Made by a program: the position numbers and the translations under genes | Notes under the pieces: generated by a model | The model's database searches: none | The model's input: the letters and a program-made list of their open reading frames with translations, nothing else | What the model was told of the DNA's origin: nothing | Source: JBEKTW01 sp963727845 | GTDB taxonomy: Bacteria > Bacteroidota > Ignavibacteria > UBA10030 > SZUA-254 | Reading direction: 5' to 3' | Assembly: GCA_963727845.1 (NCBI GenBank) | Contig: CAVSHI010000003.1 | Location: 372,001 to 436,000, forward strand | Length of the DNA: 64,000 nucleotides | In this document: positions 44,893-54,339 of the stretch, one piece after another | Position numbering within the stretch: the stretch's first letter is position 1 | Layout: the number at the start of each line of letters is the position of its first letter

Positions 44893-45736
44893 ATTTATTC
44901 CTCGTCACGATTCTAAAGACAACATTTAAAACAAAAATCAGGGCGATCAAAACGAACGCGGCGGCCCAGGCCTGCCTGTTCCAATCCTCGAACGGAGCTT
45001 TCGCATAATCGTAGATGAACACGGTCAACGAGCCGATGGGCTGGTCGATGGATGTTGACCAAAAACGGTTTCCGAGCGCAGTGAACAGCAGCGGCGCCGT
45101 CTCGCCCGCCGCCCGCGCGATAGCGAGCAGTACTCCCGTCGTGATTCCCTTAAGAGCCGTCGGCAATATCACCCGGAGCGTCGTCTTCCATCGCGGCACT
45201 CCCAGAGCGAGCGAGGCCTCCCGGAACGAATGGGGAACAAGTCTGATCATCTCTTCCGTCGTACGTGTGACGGTGGGAATCATTAAAAGGCCCAGCGCGG
45301 CGCCGCCGGCAAGCGCCGAAAAATGCTTCATCGGCAGCACGAAAAGAATGTAGGCGACGACACCGATGACGATCGATGGAACTCCGCTCAGAACGTCTGT
45401 GAGAAATCGCACGGATGAGCCAAAGGGGTTATCTCCATACTCAGCCAGGTAAATCCCGGCGAAAATCCCGACCGGCAACCCCACCACGCTTCCGAGCCCG
45501 ATAAGAATTGCAGTTCCAACGAGAGCATTGGCCATTCCTCCGCCGGGCTCTCCCACGGGCTTGGGCATTTTAGTGAAAAAGTCGAGGTTAAGCGCACTGA
45601 TACCCTGCGCCAGCGCATAGTAGAAAATCAGGATGAGGGGTAAAATCACGACCACACCGCTGAGGATCGACAAGGACGTCATTATCACATTCTTTGACTT
45701 GCGCCAGATGTACTTTTGCGTTCCGGTCGATTTCAT
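44879..45736 (-). CDS. pstA: Phosphate ABC transporter permease PstA
   Basis: Membrane permease of 285 residues with six segments and the ABC coupling motif EASLALGVPRWKTTLRVILPTALKGITTG. The PstA-type GGMANALVGTAILIGLGSVVGLPVGIFAGIYLAEYG region is present. The ATG at 45736 overlaps the pstC stop by 4 nt (ATGA), so a slightly longer start inside pstC is rejected. Confidence 0.95.
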   Translation of the reverse strand: MKSTGTQKYIWRKSKNVIMTSLSILSGVVVILPLILIFYYALAQGISALNLDFFTKMPKPVGEPGGGMANALVGTAILIGLGSVVGLPVGIFAGIYLAEYGDNPFGSSVRFLTDVLSGVPSIVIGVVAYILFVLPMKHFSALAGGAALGLLMIPTVTRTTEEMIRLVPHSFREASLALGVPRWKTTLRVILPTALKGITTGVLLAIARAAGETAPLLFTALGNRFWSTSIDQPIGSLTVFIYDYAKAPFEDWNRQAWAAAFVLIALIFVLNVVFRIVTRNKYAER

Positions 45737-46668
45737 GCGGTTTGAAATTTTCTTGTTACGCTCCACACAATGAGCCGTGCGCTGGCGTTGAGAATGATCG
45801 TAACGACAAAGAGAATCAAGGCGATCTCGATGAGCGAGCTGACATAGAGTGTGGAAGTTGCTTCGGAAAACTCATTCGCGATGACGCTTGCCATCGAATA
45901 CGCCGGATTGAACAGTGAGGCGGATATATCGGGGCGATTTCCTATCACCATGGTCACCGCCATCGTCTCTCCGAGAGCTCTTCCCAGTCCCAGAAGGGCA
46001 GCACCGAGAATTCCCGACCTTGCTCCGGACAGCACAATCTTTGTCGATTCCCATTTTGTGGCACCCAGCGCCAGCGCCGCTTCACGCTGGGAGTTGGGGA
46101 TCGATTTCAGCACATCGCGCGAGATCGAAACAATGATCGGCAGAACCATGATTGCCAGGATCACTCCTGCCGCGAGCATGCCGAACCCATATGGCGCACC
46201 CTTGAACAGCGGCAAATATCCGAATGACTTTGCCAGCATCGGCTCGACGGAAGTCCGGAGCCAGGGAACGAGAACGAAGATTCCCCATAAACCGTACACG
46301 ATGCTCGGGATTGCCGCGAGAAGCTCAACAAGAAACGACATCGGTGTCTCAATCCACTTCGGGGTCAGCTCGGACAAAAGAACGGCAACGCCGAGGCCGA
46401 GAGGAACGGCGATAACAAGCGCGAGGAGAGATGACATGACTGTCCCATAGATATACGGAAGCGCGCCGTAACTATCCTGCACCGGATCCCAGGTCGTGTT
46501 GGTAAGGAACTTCCATCCAAATTTACCAATCGATGGCTCGGAGCCTTTGTACATCTCAAACGCCATCAAAAAGACGATCGAGAACACGATAATCGCGAAC
46601 AGCAGCGTCAGATACTTAAAAACGAAGTCCCCAAGATTTCGTCTTGGGGCATTCGTCTCCGCTGACAT
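45733..46668 (-). CDS. pstC: Phosphate ABC transporter permease PstC
   Basis: Permease of about 311 residues with six membrane segments, the coupling motif REAALALGATKWESTKIVL and GLGRALGETMAVTMVIGN. The start was placed at the ATG at 46668 (MSAETNAPRRNLGD). Upstream in-frame residues would be translated through a 9-bp stem-loop (46675-46705) and resemble no PstC. A start further upstream at 46752 cannot be excluded. Confidence 0.92.
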   Translation of the reverse strand: MSAETNAPRRNLGDFVFKYLTLLFAIIVFSIVFLMAFEMYKGSEPSIGKFGWKFLTNTTWDPVQDSYGALPYIYGTVMSSLLALVIAVPLGLGVAVLLSELTPKWIETPMSFLVELLAAIPSIVYGLWGIFVLVPWLRTSVEPMLAKSFGYLPLFKGAPYGFGMLAAGVILAIMVLPIIVSISRDVLKSIPNSQREAALALGATKWESTKIVLSGARSGILGAALLGLGRALGETMAVTMVIGNRPDISASLFNPAYSMASVIANEFSEATSTLYVSSLIEIALILFVVTIILNASARLIVWSVTRKFQTA

Positions 46669-46674
46669 ACGAAT

Positions 46675-46705
46675 GGGTGGAGAGGTTGATTCTGTTTCTC
46701 CACCC
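46675..46705 (-). promoter_or_regulatory. Stem-loop between pstS and pstC
   Basis: Perfect 9-bp stem (GGGTGGAGA with TCTCCACCC) and a 13-nt loop, without a T-run. Similar hairpins after the binding-protein gene of ABC operons protect its mRNA or limit read-through, keeping PstS in excess over the membrane subunits. Interpretation by analogy. Confidence 0.5.
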
Positions 46706-46754
46706 ATATGCCGGTTCACTAATTCACTATTTATCTTTTCGTTCGCCAGCAAGT

Positions 46755-47786
46755 CTACTGTTGTATTGAGGCAATCTTCTTCTCGCAGAGCTTAACGACC
46801 TCCTTGGGAAGGGGAGCATAGTACAGATCTCTTGCATACGATTGCCCGTCACCCATGGCCCACTTCAGGAATTTCACGATTGCCTGTGCCTTTTCCTTCT
46901 CCTTCATATTTTGATAAATCAGGAGCCAGGTGAAGCCGGAAATCGGGTATGAGTCTTTCCCGTCTGCGTTCGTGATAGAGACACGAAGGTCCTCGGGCAT
47001 GTTCTTGACGGCTCCGGCAGCGGCAGCCGACACGGACTCAAACGTTGCATCGACAAAATTGCCGGCTTTGTTCTGAATCATTGCATATGGCAAGTTGTTC
47101 TTAACGGCATACGCGAGCTCAACATATCCGATGGCACCCTCGGCCTGTTTCACCAGTCCTGCGACACCTTCATTCCCTTTGCCGCCCATGCCGACGGGCC
47201 AGTTGACGGACGTGCCTTTCCCGACTTTCTGTTCCCATGTTGTGCTGACTTTCGTCAGGTAGTCGGTGAAAATGTACGTCGTTCCGCTGCCGTCCGACCG
47301 GTGAGCTACTATGATCGCCTGGTCGGGAAGCTTCTTGTCCGGGTTGATAGATGCAATTTTCGGATCGTTCCACTTGGCGATCTCCCCAAGGAAGATCCCG
47401 GCGACCACATCGGGCGTAAACTTGAGACCTTTGCCGACGGTCGGGAGGTTGTACGCAACAACGTCTCCTCCCATCACTGTCGGGATGTGCAGAACATCAG
47501 TCCCCTGTTTCTCCTTTGCCTCTTTGAGTTGTGCGTCATTCATCGGACCGTCGCTCGCGCCGAAATCGACCGTCCCTTCGATTACCTGCTTGATGCCGCC
47601 GCCGCTGCCGATCGACTGGTAGTTGAACTCAATGCCGGTTTTCTCATGGTAAACATCAAACCATTTTGAATAGATGACGTACGGGAACGTCGCCCCGGCG
47701 CCGTTGAGCTTGAGCTGTGCAACAGCCGTTTCTCCGACAACCGATGACAGAACGAGCAGCAATAATGTGATTGTTACGGATTTCAT
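46755..47786 (-). CDS. pstS: Phosphate-binding protein PstS
   Basis: Periplasmic phosphate receptor of 343 residues with a signal peptide (MKSVTITLLLLVLSSVVGETAVAQ). Phosphate-binding segments are LNGAGATFPYVIYSKWFD, SIGSGGGIKQVIEGTVDFGASD and AHRSDGSGTTYIFTDYL. It hands phosphate to PstCA. It lies 42 bp after the porin gene, so the porin is the first gene of the operon. Confidence 0.96.
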   Translation of the reverse strand: MKSVTITLLLLVLSSVVGETAVAQLKLNGAGATFPYVIYSKWFDVYHEKTGIEFNYQSIGSGGGIKQVIEGTVDFGASDGPMNDAQLKEAKEKQGTDVLHIPTVMGGDVVAYNLPTVGKGLKFTPDVVAGIFLGEIAKWNDPKIASINPDKKLPDQAIIVAHRSDGSGTTYIFTDYLTKVSTTWEQKVGKGTSVNWPVGMGGKGNEGVAGLVKQAEGAIGYVELAYAVKNNLPYAMIQNKAGNFVDATFESVSAAAAGAVKNMPEDLRVSITNADGKDSYPISGFTWLLIYQNMKEKEKAQAIVKFLKWAMGDGQSYARDLYYAPLPKEVVKLCEKKIASIQQ

Positions 47787-47828
47787 TTGTCGATCCCTTC
47801 GATCTTAATAGTTGGCTACGATTCAGTA

Positions 47829-48984
47829 TCAGAGATAGATGTACCAGAATGTCAGACGAGCCGTCACTGAGGCGTCGATAGCAATTCCACTGACCGGTGT
47901 TTCGTAGGTTTCATATACAACGTTTGGCGAGATATAGATATTCTTGTCCGGCTTAAACACAAATCCGCCTAAGACGTAATTGCGCGAGTCGCCTTGCGCA
48001 TTGAGATCGCTTGCTGTGTTCGGATCGTACCGATCGTATCGAGCGACCACGGCTATCTCCGGAGTGAAATAGTACTGGCCGTAGACCCAATATCCAAGAG
48101 CGTTTCTCGTGGCATAGGCTTTCGATGGAGTTGTGTAGCCATTAGCCTGTTCCTGCATGAAAATTTCCGCTCCCACGTTGGTCTCGGTCGGCACCGTTGA
48201 ATTCAGCGATGATTTTCCGTAGCCGACGAAGATCGCTTCCGTTGATGTGCTGTTGGCTAAACTATTCGAAATTTTCGCTGCGCCGGCGTAATCAAGATAT
48301 GCCGTTGCCTGCCAATTCGTTGCGGGCAGCCATTGTATATTACCGTAATACCGTTTGTATTTGTTGTTTTCGGCAATGGTTCCGCTCGCATCATTGTTTC
48401 CTATCATCAGCCAATAATTAAGCGTTGCGTCATCGTTCAATTTACCTCTAAGAGACATTCCGAGATCGACGGCACCAACGAGTCCCTTCTGATCCATGAT
48501 GGTCTTCTCGAGAAACCTATAGCCCCACGCAGCCTCCGAAATAGCGAACCCCGGTGTCAGCTGCAGACCGAATGTGAAATTACTTCCGTCAAAAATATTC
48601 TTCCACGTAAGCCAGGCCTCTTTCATAAACGGAGCCATCTTACCGCTCACCAGCTCGTCGCTCGAAGAACCTGCCGCTGGAGCCGTTACGCCGGGGTTTG
48701 CAGCCTGATCTGCCTCGAGACGAAACCGCGTCGAAAACACATCGGATAGCTTATCGTCCATTGTGAAGTAAATCCGGCGGAACTGAAAAGCTTGCATTAC
48801 TTTCCCTCCGGGAGCAGCCGAGGCTCAACGCTGAGTTGGCTGGGGCCTTATGGTCGAATGAGGAGTCGCGGGCCACATTATAATAGTAATCACCGAACAT
48901 GTAGCCGCTGAATGTTGCCTGAGTAAATGCAGTTTGCGACAAGAGGAAAAGAGCAACCGCTAGTAGAAACAAGTATTTGTACAT
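47829..48984 (-). CDS. Outer-membrane porin of phosphate operon (apparent frameshift)
   Basis: Beta-barrel protein with signal peptide (YLFLLAVALFLLSQTAFTQA), a start strand ATFSGYMFGDYYYN, then QFRRIYFTMDDKLSDVFSTRFRLE and a C-terminal LTFWYIYL ending in an aromatic-rich strand. The pattern resembles the phosphate-selective porin O/P-like barrels of Gram-negative bacteria. The frame breaks at about 48817-48821. Removing one G gives SLAAPGGKVMQAFQFRRIYF and a continuous protein of 384 residues. A candidate Pho box and -10 lie about 80 bp upstream. It probably admits phosphate to the periplasm for PstS. Confidence 0.8.
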
Positions 48985-49703
48985 TGGTACCCCTTCTGTA
49001 ATTAATGAGTAGGTAGTGAAATAATTGAGTTAATGATGAGCTTGCCGAACTTTCAGCGTGTGCTAAAATACATCTTTTACATTAGCTTTGTGTTATACAA
49101 ATATTATGAAATTGTTAACAGCTGTTGGGAAGGAGTATGGTCTCTGGAAGAAACGTCCATCTCGTCGTCTTTCGGGTCAATATGTGCCCGGTCATTCGGC
49201 GCCAACCGGCATTTGTTTCGCCTCTCGCGCCGGCTTTCCAGGGTGGCCAAGGACTTGCCTGAACGATTCAACTGCGGCATCCTTATTCCCCATCGCCAAG
49301 GAGGCATATCTGAGTTCACATATTGCCAATGGTTGTTTGAGTCATATTGGACGCATTTCTCGATGGTTTCTTCCACGCTTACTGATGATTGGGCATCAGC
49401 CTCACAACCTAATTATTGATGGCGAAAATAATATGGCGGTATCCACTTCGAACCGAGCCAATCGCTACAAGGAACTCCAACAAGGGGAACAACGTTTAAT
49501 CAATGGGGATTTTTGATCTAATGATGGAAAATTGCAGAGGAAGCCTCACGGGAAAACTCCTGAGAACGGGGGGACCGGATATCAACCAATGGGTTTGGGC
49601 TCGGACAGGGCTGATAGTGCCAAAGAGACGCCCAAACGCAGATTACCGGGTTCACTAGTCTATTTATTCTTATCTCCATAATTCTTCGAACACGGGCTAC
49701 CAT
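48985..49703. other. Gene-poor divergent region between porin and efflux operon
   Basis: A stretch of 719 bp. The first 135 bp hold the candidate Pho-box promoter of the porin-pst operon (49065-49118). Beyond it, open frames of 90-140 codons exist on both strands, but their translations are rich in Arg, Ser, Cys and Trp, lack a recognisable start context and match no family. I call no gene. A decayed gene or a structured RNA is possible. Confidence 0.5.
49065..49118 (-). promoter_or_regulatory. Candidate Pho box and -10 of the porin-pst operon
   Basis: Read on the minus strand from 49118: TTAACA, ATAATA, ATAACA, CTAATG. Each hexamer is separated from the next by exactly 5 nt, an 11-bp period. 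Nine nucleotides after the last hexamer comes TATTTT (49070-49065), a -10 box; no -35 is needed in PhoB-type promoters. PhoB/PhoP family regulators bind 11-bp direct repeats in this way. The same layout recurs at 60445-60498, 62271-62335 and, weaker, 60552-60605. Confidence 0.7.
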
Positions 49704-51095
49704 ATGTACAGTAAAAGACTTTTGCTTTGGGCGTTAATCACCATAGCTAGTTCTCTATGCTTCGCACGGACAAAACAAATTGTCGGTTTAAAACTGGCCA
49801 TTGATTCAGCGATACATAATTATCCTGAGTTACAGGCAAAAATATTTCAACTGGCGAGCGCCAGCGCATCGGTGACCGATGCGGAAAACCAAATGCTGCC
49901 TTCTCTAAAAATCAGTGACCAGGTGGATGTAGGCACGGATAATGGTGTGGGGGGATCGTATTTCCCGATGGGCATTATCCCTTCAACTTCCGGAGGTATA
50001 AGAACAGACAATAATACCAACGCTTTCTCGGGGAATATCGGTGTTGTGTATCTCGAGCACGAGCTTTATAATTTCGGCTTAAACGGAGCACGTGTTCAAG
50101 CAGCCAACTCATTAGTCAATTACAGTAAGGCCGACTATGAAGAATCATCCTACTTACTGCAGTTTCACATCGCACAGTTGTACTTTGAATTGCTCAGGTT
50201 TCGCTTGCTGGTCACTATTCAACAAAAGAACATTGATCGTTACCGAGTTTTGTATGGCTATATTAAGGCATACACTTCAAGTGGAATTAAGCCAAGCGTT
50301 GATTCTTCCATTGCCAAAGCAAGAATATCAGAGGCAACAATTCAATATCTACAAACGACAGAAACATATAATAAATTAAAGCGTGATCTCATATATTATG
50401 CCGGTTTAAAAATTAATGATTTTGAGATTGACACAACTATTTATCACCTGTCCGAGACAAGGATCAATCGATTAATAGAAGATGTCTCAAGTGAGTCGGT
50501 AGAAAATGGCAATCCCGTAATGGAATACTACAATAACCGATGGGAATATGCCTTATCGCAGGAAAATTTGATCCAAAAAAGTTTTCTGCCCAAACTATAC
50601 TTCGTGGGCGGTGCCTGGGTTCGCGGCTCAAGTATCAGTCCAAAAGACGCGTTTGAAAGTTTATCGACGGGGTTGGATTATAGCCGGTACGATTACATGG
50701 CCGGGCTGGCTTTGACATACAACATTATTGATTTATTTCATCAAAGAGATAAGATGGCCATTCAGCATTTTCAAAGTGAAGCAATGCACGAGGAAGTTCT
50801 TCAACAAAAATCTCTCCTGGAAAATCAGATGCAGCAGGCGGATATTGCGATACAGGCAGCGATCGATAGGGAAAAAGAAATTCCGATACAACTCACGGCG
50901 GCACAGGACGCATTTTCTCAGAAGACGGCACAATACGATGCAGGACTTGCCAATATTACTGAACTTACGGATGCTTCTTATTTGCTTTACAAAGCAGAAA
51001 CGGACGAAGTAGAATCCTCGTCCGATCTGCTGAACACGCTGCTGCAAAAATCTTTTACCAATAACACATTGAACACGTTCTTAGCTAACTTTTAA
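49704..51095 (+). CDS. TolC-like outer-membrane efflux protein
   Basis: Protein of 463 residues with a signal peptide (LLLWALITIASSLCFA) and the repeated helical/strand pattern of OEP/TolC proteins: GLKLAIDSAIHNYPELQAKIFQLASASASVTDAENQMLPSLKI at the start and QTADYDAGLANITELTDASYLLYKAE-like sequence near the end. First gene of a three-gene efflux operon in the order outer-membrane factor, pump, adaptor. Base composition here is clearly more AT-rich than the neighbouring phosphate and Ppx genes, which suggests acquisition from another source. Confidence 0.88.
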   Translation: MYSKRLLLWALITIASSLCFARTKQIVGLKLAIDSAIHNYPELQAKIFQLASASASVTDAENQMLPSLKISDQVDVGTDNGVGGSYFPMGIIPSTSGGIRTDNNTNAFSGNIGVVYLEHELYNFGLNGARVQAANSLVNYSKADYEESSYLLQFHIAQLYFELLRFRLLVTIQQKNIDRYRVLYGYIKAYTSSGIKPSVDSSIAKARISEATIQYLQTTETYNKLKRDLIYYAGLKINDFEIDTTIYHLSETRINRLIEDVSSESVENGNPVMEYYNNRWEYALSQENLIQKSFLPKLYFVGGAWVRGSSISPKDAFESLSTGLDYSRYDYMAGLALTYNIIDLFHQRDKMAIQHFQSEAMHEEVLQQKSLLENQMQQADIAIQAAIDREKEIPIQLTAAQDAFSQKTAQYDAGLANITELTDASYLLYKAETDEVESSSDLLNTLLQKSFTNNTLNTFLANF

Positions 51096-51105
51096 CGCAA
51101 GAATT

Positions 51106-54100
51106 ATGATAGAATTTGCTCTTAGACGACCAATTACCATTATCGTCATATTTCTAGGGATATTATTATTTTCCATCATCGCTATTTTCACGATACCGAT
51201 TGATATTTTCCCCAAACTTAACTCACCGACTATTTATGTCATCGAGACGTATGGAGGAATGTCGGCGCAGCAAATGGAAGGTTTCTTTGCCACGCGTATG
51301 CAGGATCAATTTCTGTATATCACCGGAATAAAGAACATCCAGAGTAGGAACATCCAGGGATTGACGATGCTTCAGATGACGTTTTATGAGAATACCGATA
51401 TGGCAGAAGCATCGGCACAAGTGGCTTTGCAGGTGAACAGGGCAATGAAGTTTTTCCCGCCCGGCGCAGTTCCCCCGCAGGTTATCCGGTTTGACGCGTC
51501 TTCCTTACCAGTTGGAGAACTCGTCTTCAGCAGTAAGACCCGATCGCTGAAGGAAATTTATGACTTGACGACGACTCGCATCAGACCGATGTTTGCGACT
51601 GTGCCGGGATTATCGGCGCCTCCTCCTATGGGCGCCAACTCCCGTACGTTATTGATGAATATCGATCCTCAAAAACTCCGCAGCTACAATATAACACCCG
51701 ATGAAGTCGTTCAAGCTATAGTGAAAAACAATGTCATAACTCCTTCCGGCAATGTCCGGATTGGGAACACCATGTACATCGAAACCAATAATTCGCTGGA
51801 ACAGAAGGTGGAAGATTTTAGGAAAATACCGATTGTCACTAGCGGCCCTTTCACTATTTTTATGAGCGATGTTGCAACAGTCTCCGATGCGTCTGATATC
51901 ACCGTAGGGTACGCGCTGATAAATGGCAAACGCTCCGTATACATACCTGTGGTTAAAACTGCCGAAGCTTCAACCATGGATGTTGTCAACGGATTGAAAA
52001 ACCGGCTTCCCGAGATGAAAGATCTATTGCCAAACGATGTGACTGTTTCTTATGAATTTGACCAGTCGGTGTTTGTGATTAATGCAGTGAAAAGTCTTGC
52101 CGTCGAAGGCGCGTTGGGAGCCTTGCTTACCGGGCTGATGGTTCTCTTATTCCTGCGTGATTGGCGTAGCTGCCTTATTGTAGTGATCACTATTCCGGTT
52201 TCAGTAATAAGCGCCGTTCTGTTCTTAAAATTAACCGGTCAAACCATCAACTTGATGACCTTAAGCGGGCTATCGCTTGCAATAGGGATATTAGTCGATC
52301 AGGCCACGGTCACAATCGAAAACATCCACCAGCATCTGGAAATGGGGAAACCCAAGAAACTTGCCATCTATGATGCATGCAGAGAGATATCATTTCCATT
52401 GTTGCTCATTTTGCTTTGCATCCTTGCAGTATTCGCTCCGTCTTTTGTTATGAACGGCGTTCCAAAAGCAATGTTTTTACCGTTGTCGTTATCTATCGGT
52501 TTTGCAATGATCCTTTCCTTTTTTGCCGCTCAAATGCTCGTTCCTGTTCTGACCAATTGGATTTTAACAACCGACCAATATTCTCTTAAACATGGAAAAA
52601 TACACGCGCACGCCGGACTTGCGCTTGATGTTGAAGAAGAAAAGGAAGTAGATGAACATATGAACTACGAGGCGGAACATCCTGACAAAAATGATTTTTT
52701 TCAAAGAATGAAAATGGTTTTTCTTAAACAATTAGAAAAACTATTTCCGAAAAGGCGGAAGTGGGTCATCGTATATTTTACAACTCTCGTATTAGCGACG
52801 GGGTTGTGTTTTTATTTTATCGGGAAAGATATGTTGCCGAAGGTAAATTCCGGACAATTTCAATTGCGGTTACGGGAACCCGATGGAACGCGATTAGAGC
52901 GTACCGAGGAAGCAGTTCATAAAGTATTAGCAATCATTGATTCAACGGTGGAGAATCGGGTTTCCGTCAGTTCCGCCTATGTGGGTTTGATTCCCAGTAA
53001 TTACGGAACAAGTAATTTGTATGTCTTCAACAGCGGTACTCATGAAGCGGTACTACAAGTTGGATTGGACAAAGATTATAGCGTAAATACAGACGACCTG
53101 AAAGAAAAACTGAGATACAATATCCATAAAGATATACCGGATTTACAGATTAGCTTTGAGCCCATTGAGCTTACTGAAAAAATCATGAGCCAGGGTGCAT
53201 CTACGCCAATCGAAGTACGAGTAGCCGGGAAAAACATGCGTGACATTGAAACTTATGCCAATGAACTTCAGCAAAAACTGACAACTGTTTCTTATCTCCG
53301 GGATGTTCAAATTCAACAACCCCTACGATTTCCCGTAATCCACATTGATTTCGACAGACTGAAAATTGCCCAGATGGGATTGGATCTTTCCAACGTTGCA
53401 AATTCGGTAACCGATGCCACATCTTCCAGCCGGTTCACCGAAAAGAATCTTTGGTTGGATGAAAATAACTCATACACCTATCAGGCTCAAGCAGAGGTGC
53501 CCGAATACATGATGAATGATATGAGCCAGATAAAATCCATTTCGCTGGTGAAGGGCATGAACCGGCCGGTGCTTTCTGATGTGGCTTCCTTTTCCATCGA
53601 TACGGTTGCGGGAGAATATGATCGCTCCGGACCGAGACGCTATGTCACGGTGAGCGCCAATATTAATAATAAAGATCTTGGATCAGCTACAAAGGAGGTT
53701 CAAAATGCAATCGATAACATTGGCGAATTACCCCCCGGAATGAAAATGGAAGTGAAAGGGATGTCAAGCTTGTTGACAGAAACTTTCTCGAGTTTGCAGA
53801 ATGGATTATCAGTTGCCGTAGTAATTATTTTATTACTGCTTGCAGCCAACTACCAGTCATTTAAACTTTCACTGGTTGTATTATCAACCGTGCCCGCAGT
53901 CCTGTTCGGCTCACTTGTCTTCTTATTGCTGACCGGTTCAACGCTTAATCTGCAATCATATATGGGAATTATTATGGCGATCGGCGTATCCGTCGCGAAT
54001 GCTATCTTAGTTGTCACAAATGCGGAAGATCTGCGTTTAAAATATCACGATGCCTCAAAAGCGGCCAAAATAAGTGCATCTGTACGACTACGTCCGATCC

Positions 54101-54339
54101 TGATGACCGGCTTTGCCATGATGGCCGGAATGATTCCGATGGCATCGGGATTGGGAGAAGCGGGAGATCAAACAGCTCCACTTGGTAGGGCAGTCATCGG
54201 CGGTTTGGCCGCTTCCATGATTGCTGCATTATATCTGGTTCCATTAATTTATTCAATCGTCCAAGAGAAAACCTCTTTTGAAAATCCTTCTTTATTACCC
54301 GAAACAACCGTTGACATCAACTACAAAACAATACAATGA
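51106..54339 (+). CDS. RND efflux pump inner-membrane subunit
   Basis: Resistance-nodulation-division transporter of 1077 residues: 12 membrane segments and two large periplasmic loops. It starts MIEFALRRPITIIVIFLGI. TM4, which normally carries two adjacent Asp residues (VDDA) in drug pumps, reads GILVDQATVTIENIHQH, leaving one Asp as in some metal-type pumps. An inserted charged loop lies at about residues 500-540. Substrate unknown. It starts 10 nt after the TolC-like gene and its stop overlaps the adaptor gene by 4 nt. Confidence 0.93.
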   Translation: MIEFALRRPITIIVIFLGILLFSIIAIFTIPIDIFPKLNSPTIYVIETYGGMSAQQMEGFFATRMQDQFLYITGIKNIQSRNIQGLTMLQMTFYENTDMAEASAQVALQVNRAMKFFPPGAVPPQVIRFDASSLPVGELVFSSKTRSLKEIYDLTTTRIRPMFATVPGLSAPPPMGANSRTLLMNIDPQKLRSYNITPDEVVQAIVKNNVITPSGNVRIGNTMYIETNNSLEQKVEDFRKIPIVTSGPFTIFMSDVATVSDASDITVGYALINGKRSVYIPVVKTAEASTMDVVNGLKNRLPEMKDLLPNDVTVSYEFDQSVFVINAVKSLAVEGALGALLTGLMVLLFLRDWRSCLIVVITIPVSVISAVLFLKLTGQTINLMTLSGLSLAIGILVDQATVTIENIHQHLEMGKPKKLAIYDACREISFPLLLILLCILAVFAPSFVMNGVPKAMFLPLSLSIGFAMILSFFAAQMLVPVLTNWILTTDQYSLKHGKIHAHAGLALDVEEEKEVDEHMNYEAEHPDKNDFFQRMKMVFLKQLEKLFPKRRKWVIVYFTTLVLATGLCFYFIGKDMLPKVNSGQFQLRLREPDGTRLERTEEAVHKVLAIIDSTVENRVSVSSAYVGLIPSNYGTSNLYVFNSGTHEAVLQVGLDKDYSVNTDDLKEKLRYNIHKDIPDLQISFEPIELTEKIMSQGASTPIEVRVAGKNMRDIETYANELQQKLTTVSYLRDVQIQQPLRFPVIHIDFDRLKIAQMGLDLSNVANSVTDATSSSRFTEKNLWLDENNSYTYQAQAEVPEYMMNDMSQIKSISLVKGMNRPVLSDVASFSIDTVAGEYDRSGPRRYVTVSANINNKDLGSATKEVQNAIDNIGELPPGMKMEVKGMSSLLTETFSSLQNGLSVAVVIILLLLAANYQSFKLSLVVLSTVPAVLFGSLVFLLLTGSTLNLQSYMGIIMAIGVSVANAILVVTNAEDLRLKYHDASKAAKISASVRLRPILMTGFAMMAGMIPMASGLGEAGDQTAPLGRAVIGGLAASMIAALYLVPLIYSIVQEKTSFENPSLLPETTVDINYKTIQ

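Noticed and set aside
49088..49516. Open frame of 142 codons on the plus strand
   Set aside because: It overlaps the candidate Pho box, has no ribosome binding site, and its translation is rich in Arg, Ser, Cys and Trp without any family resemblance; competing frames of similar length exist on both strands.
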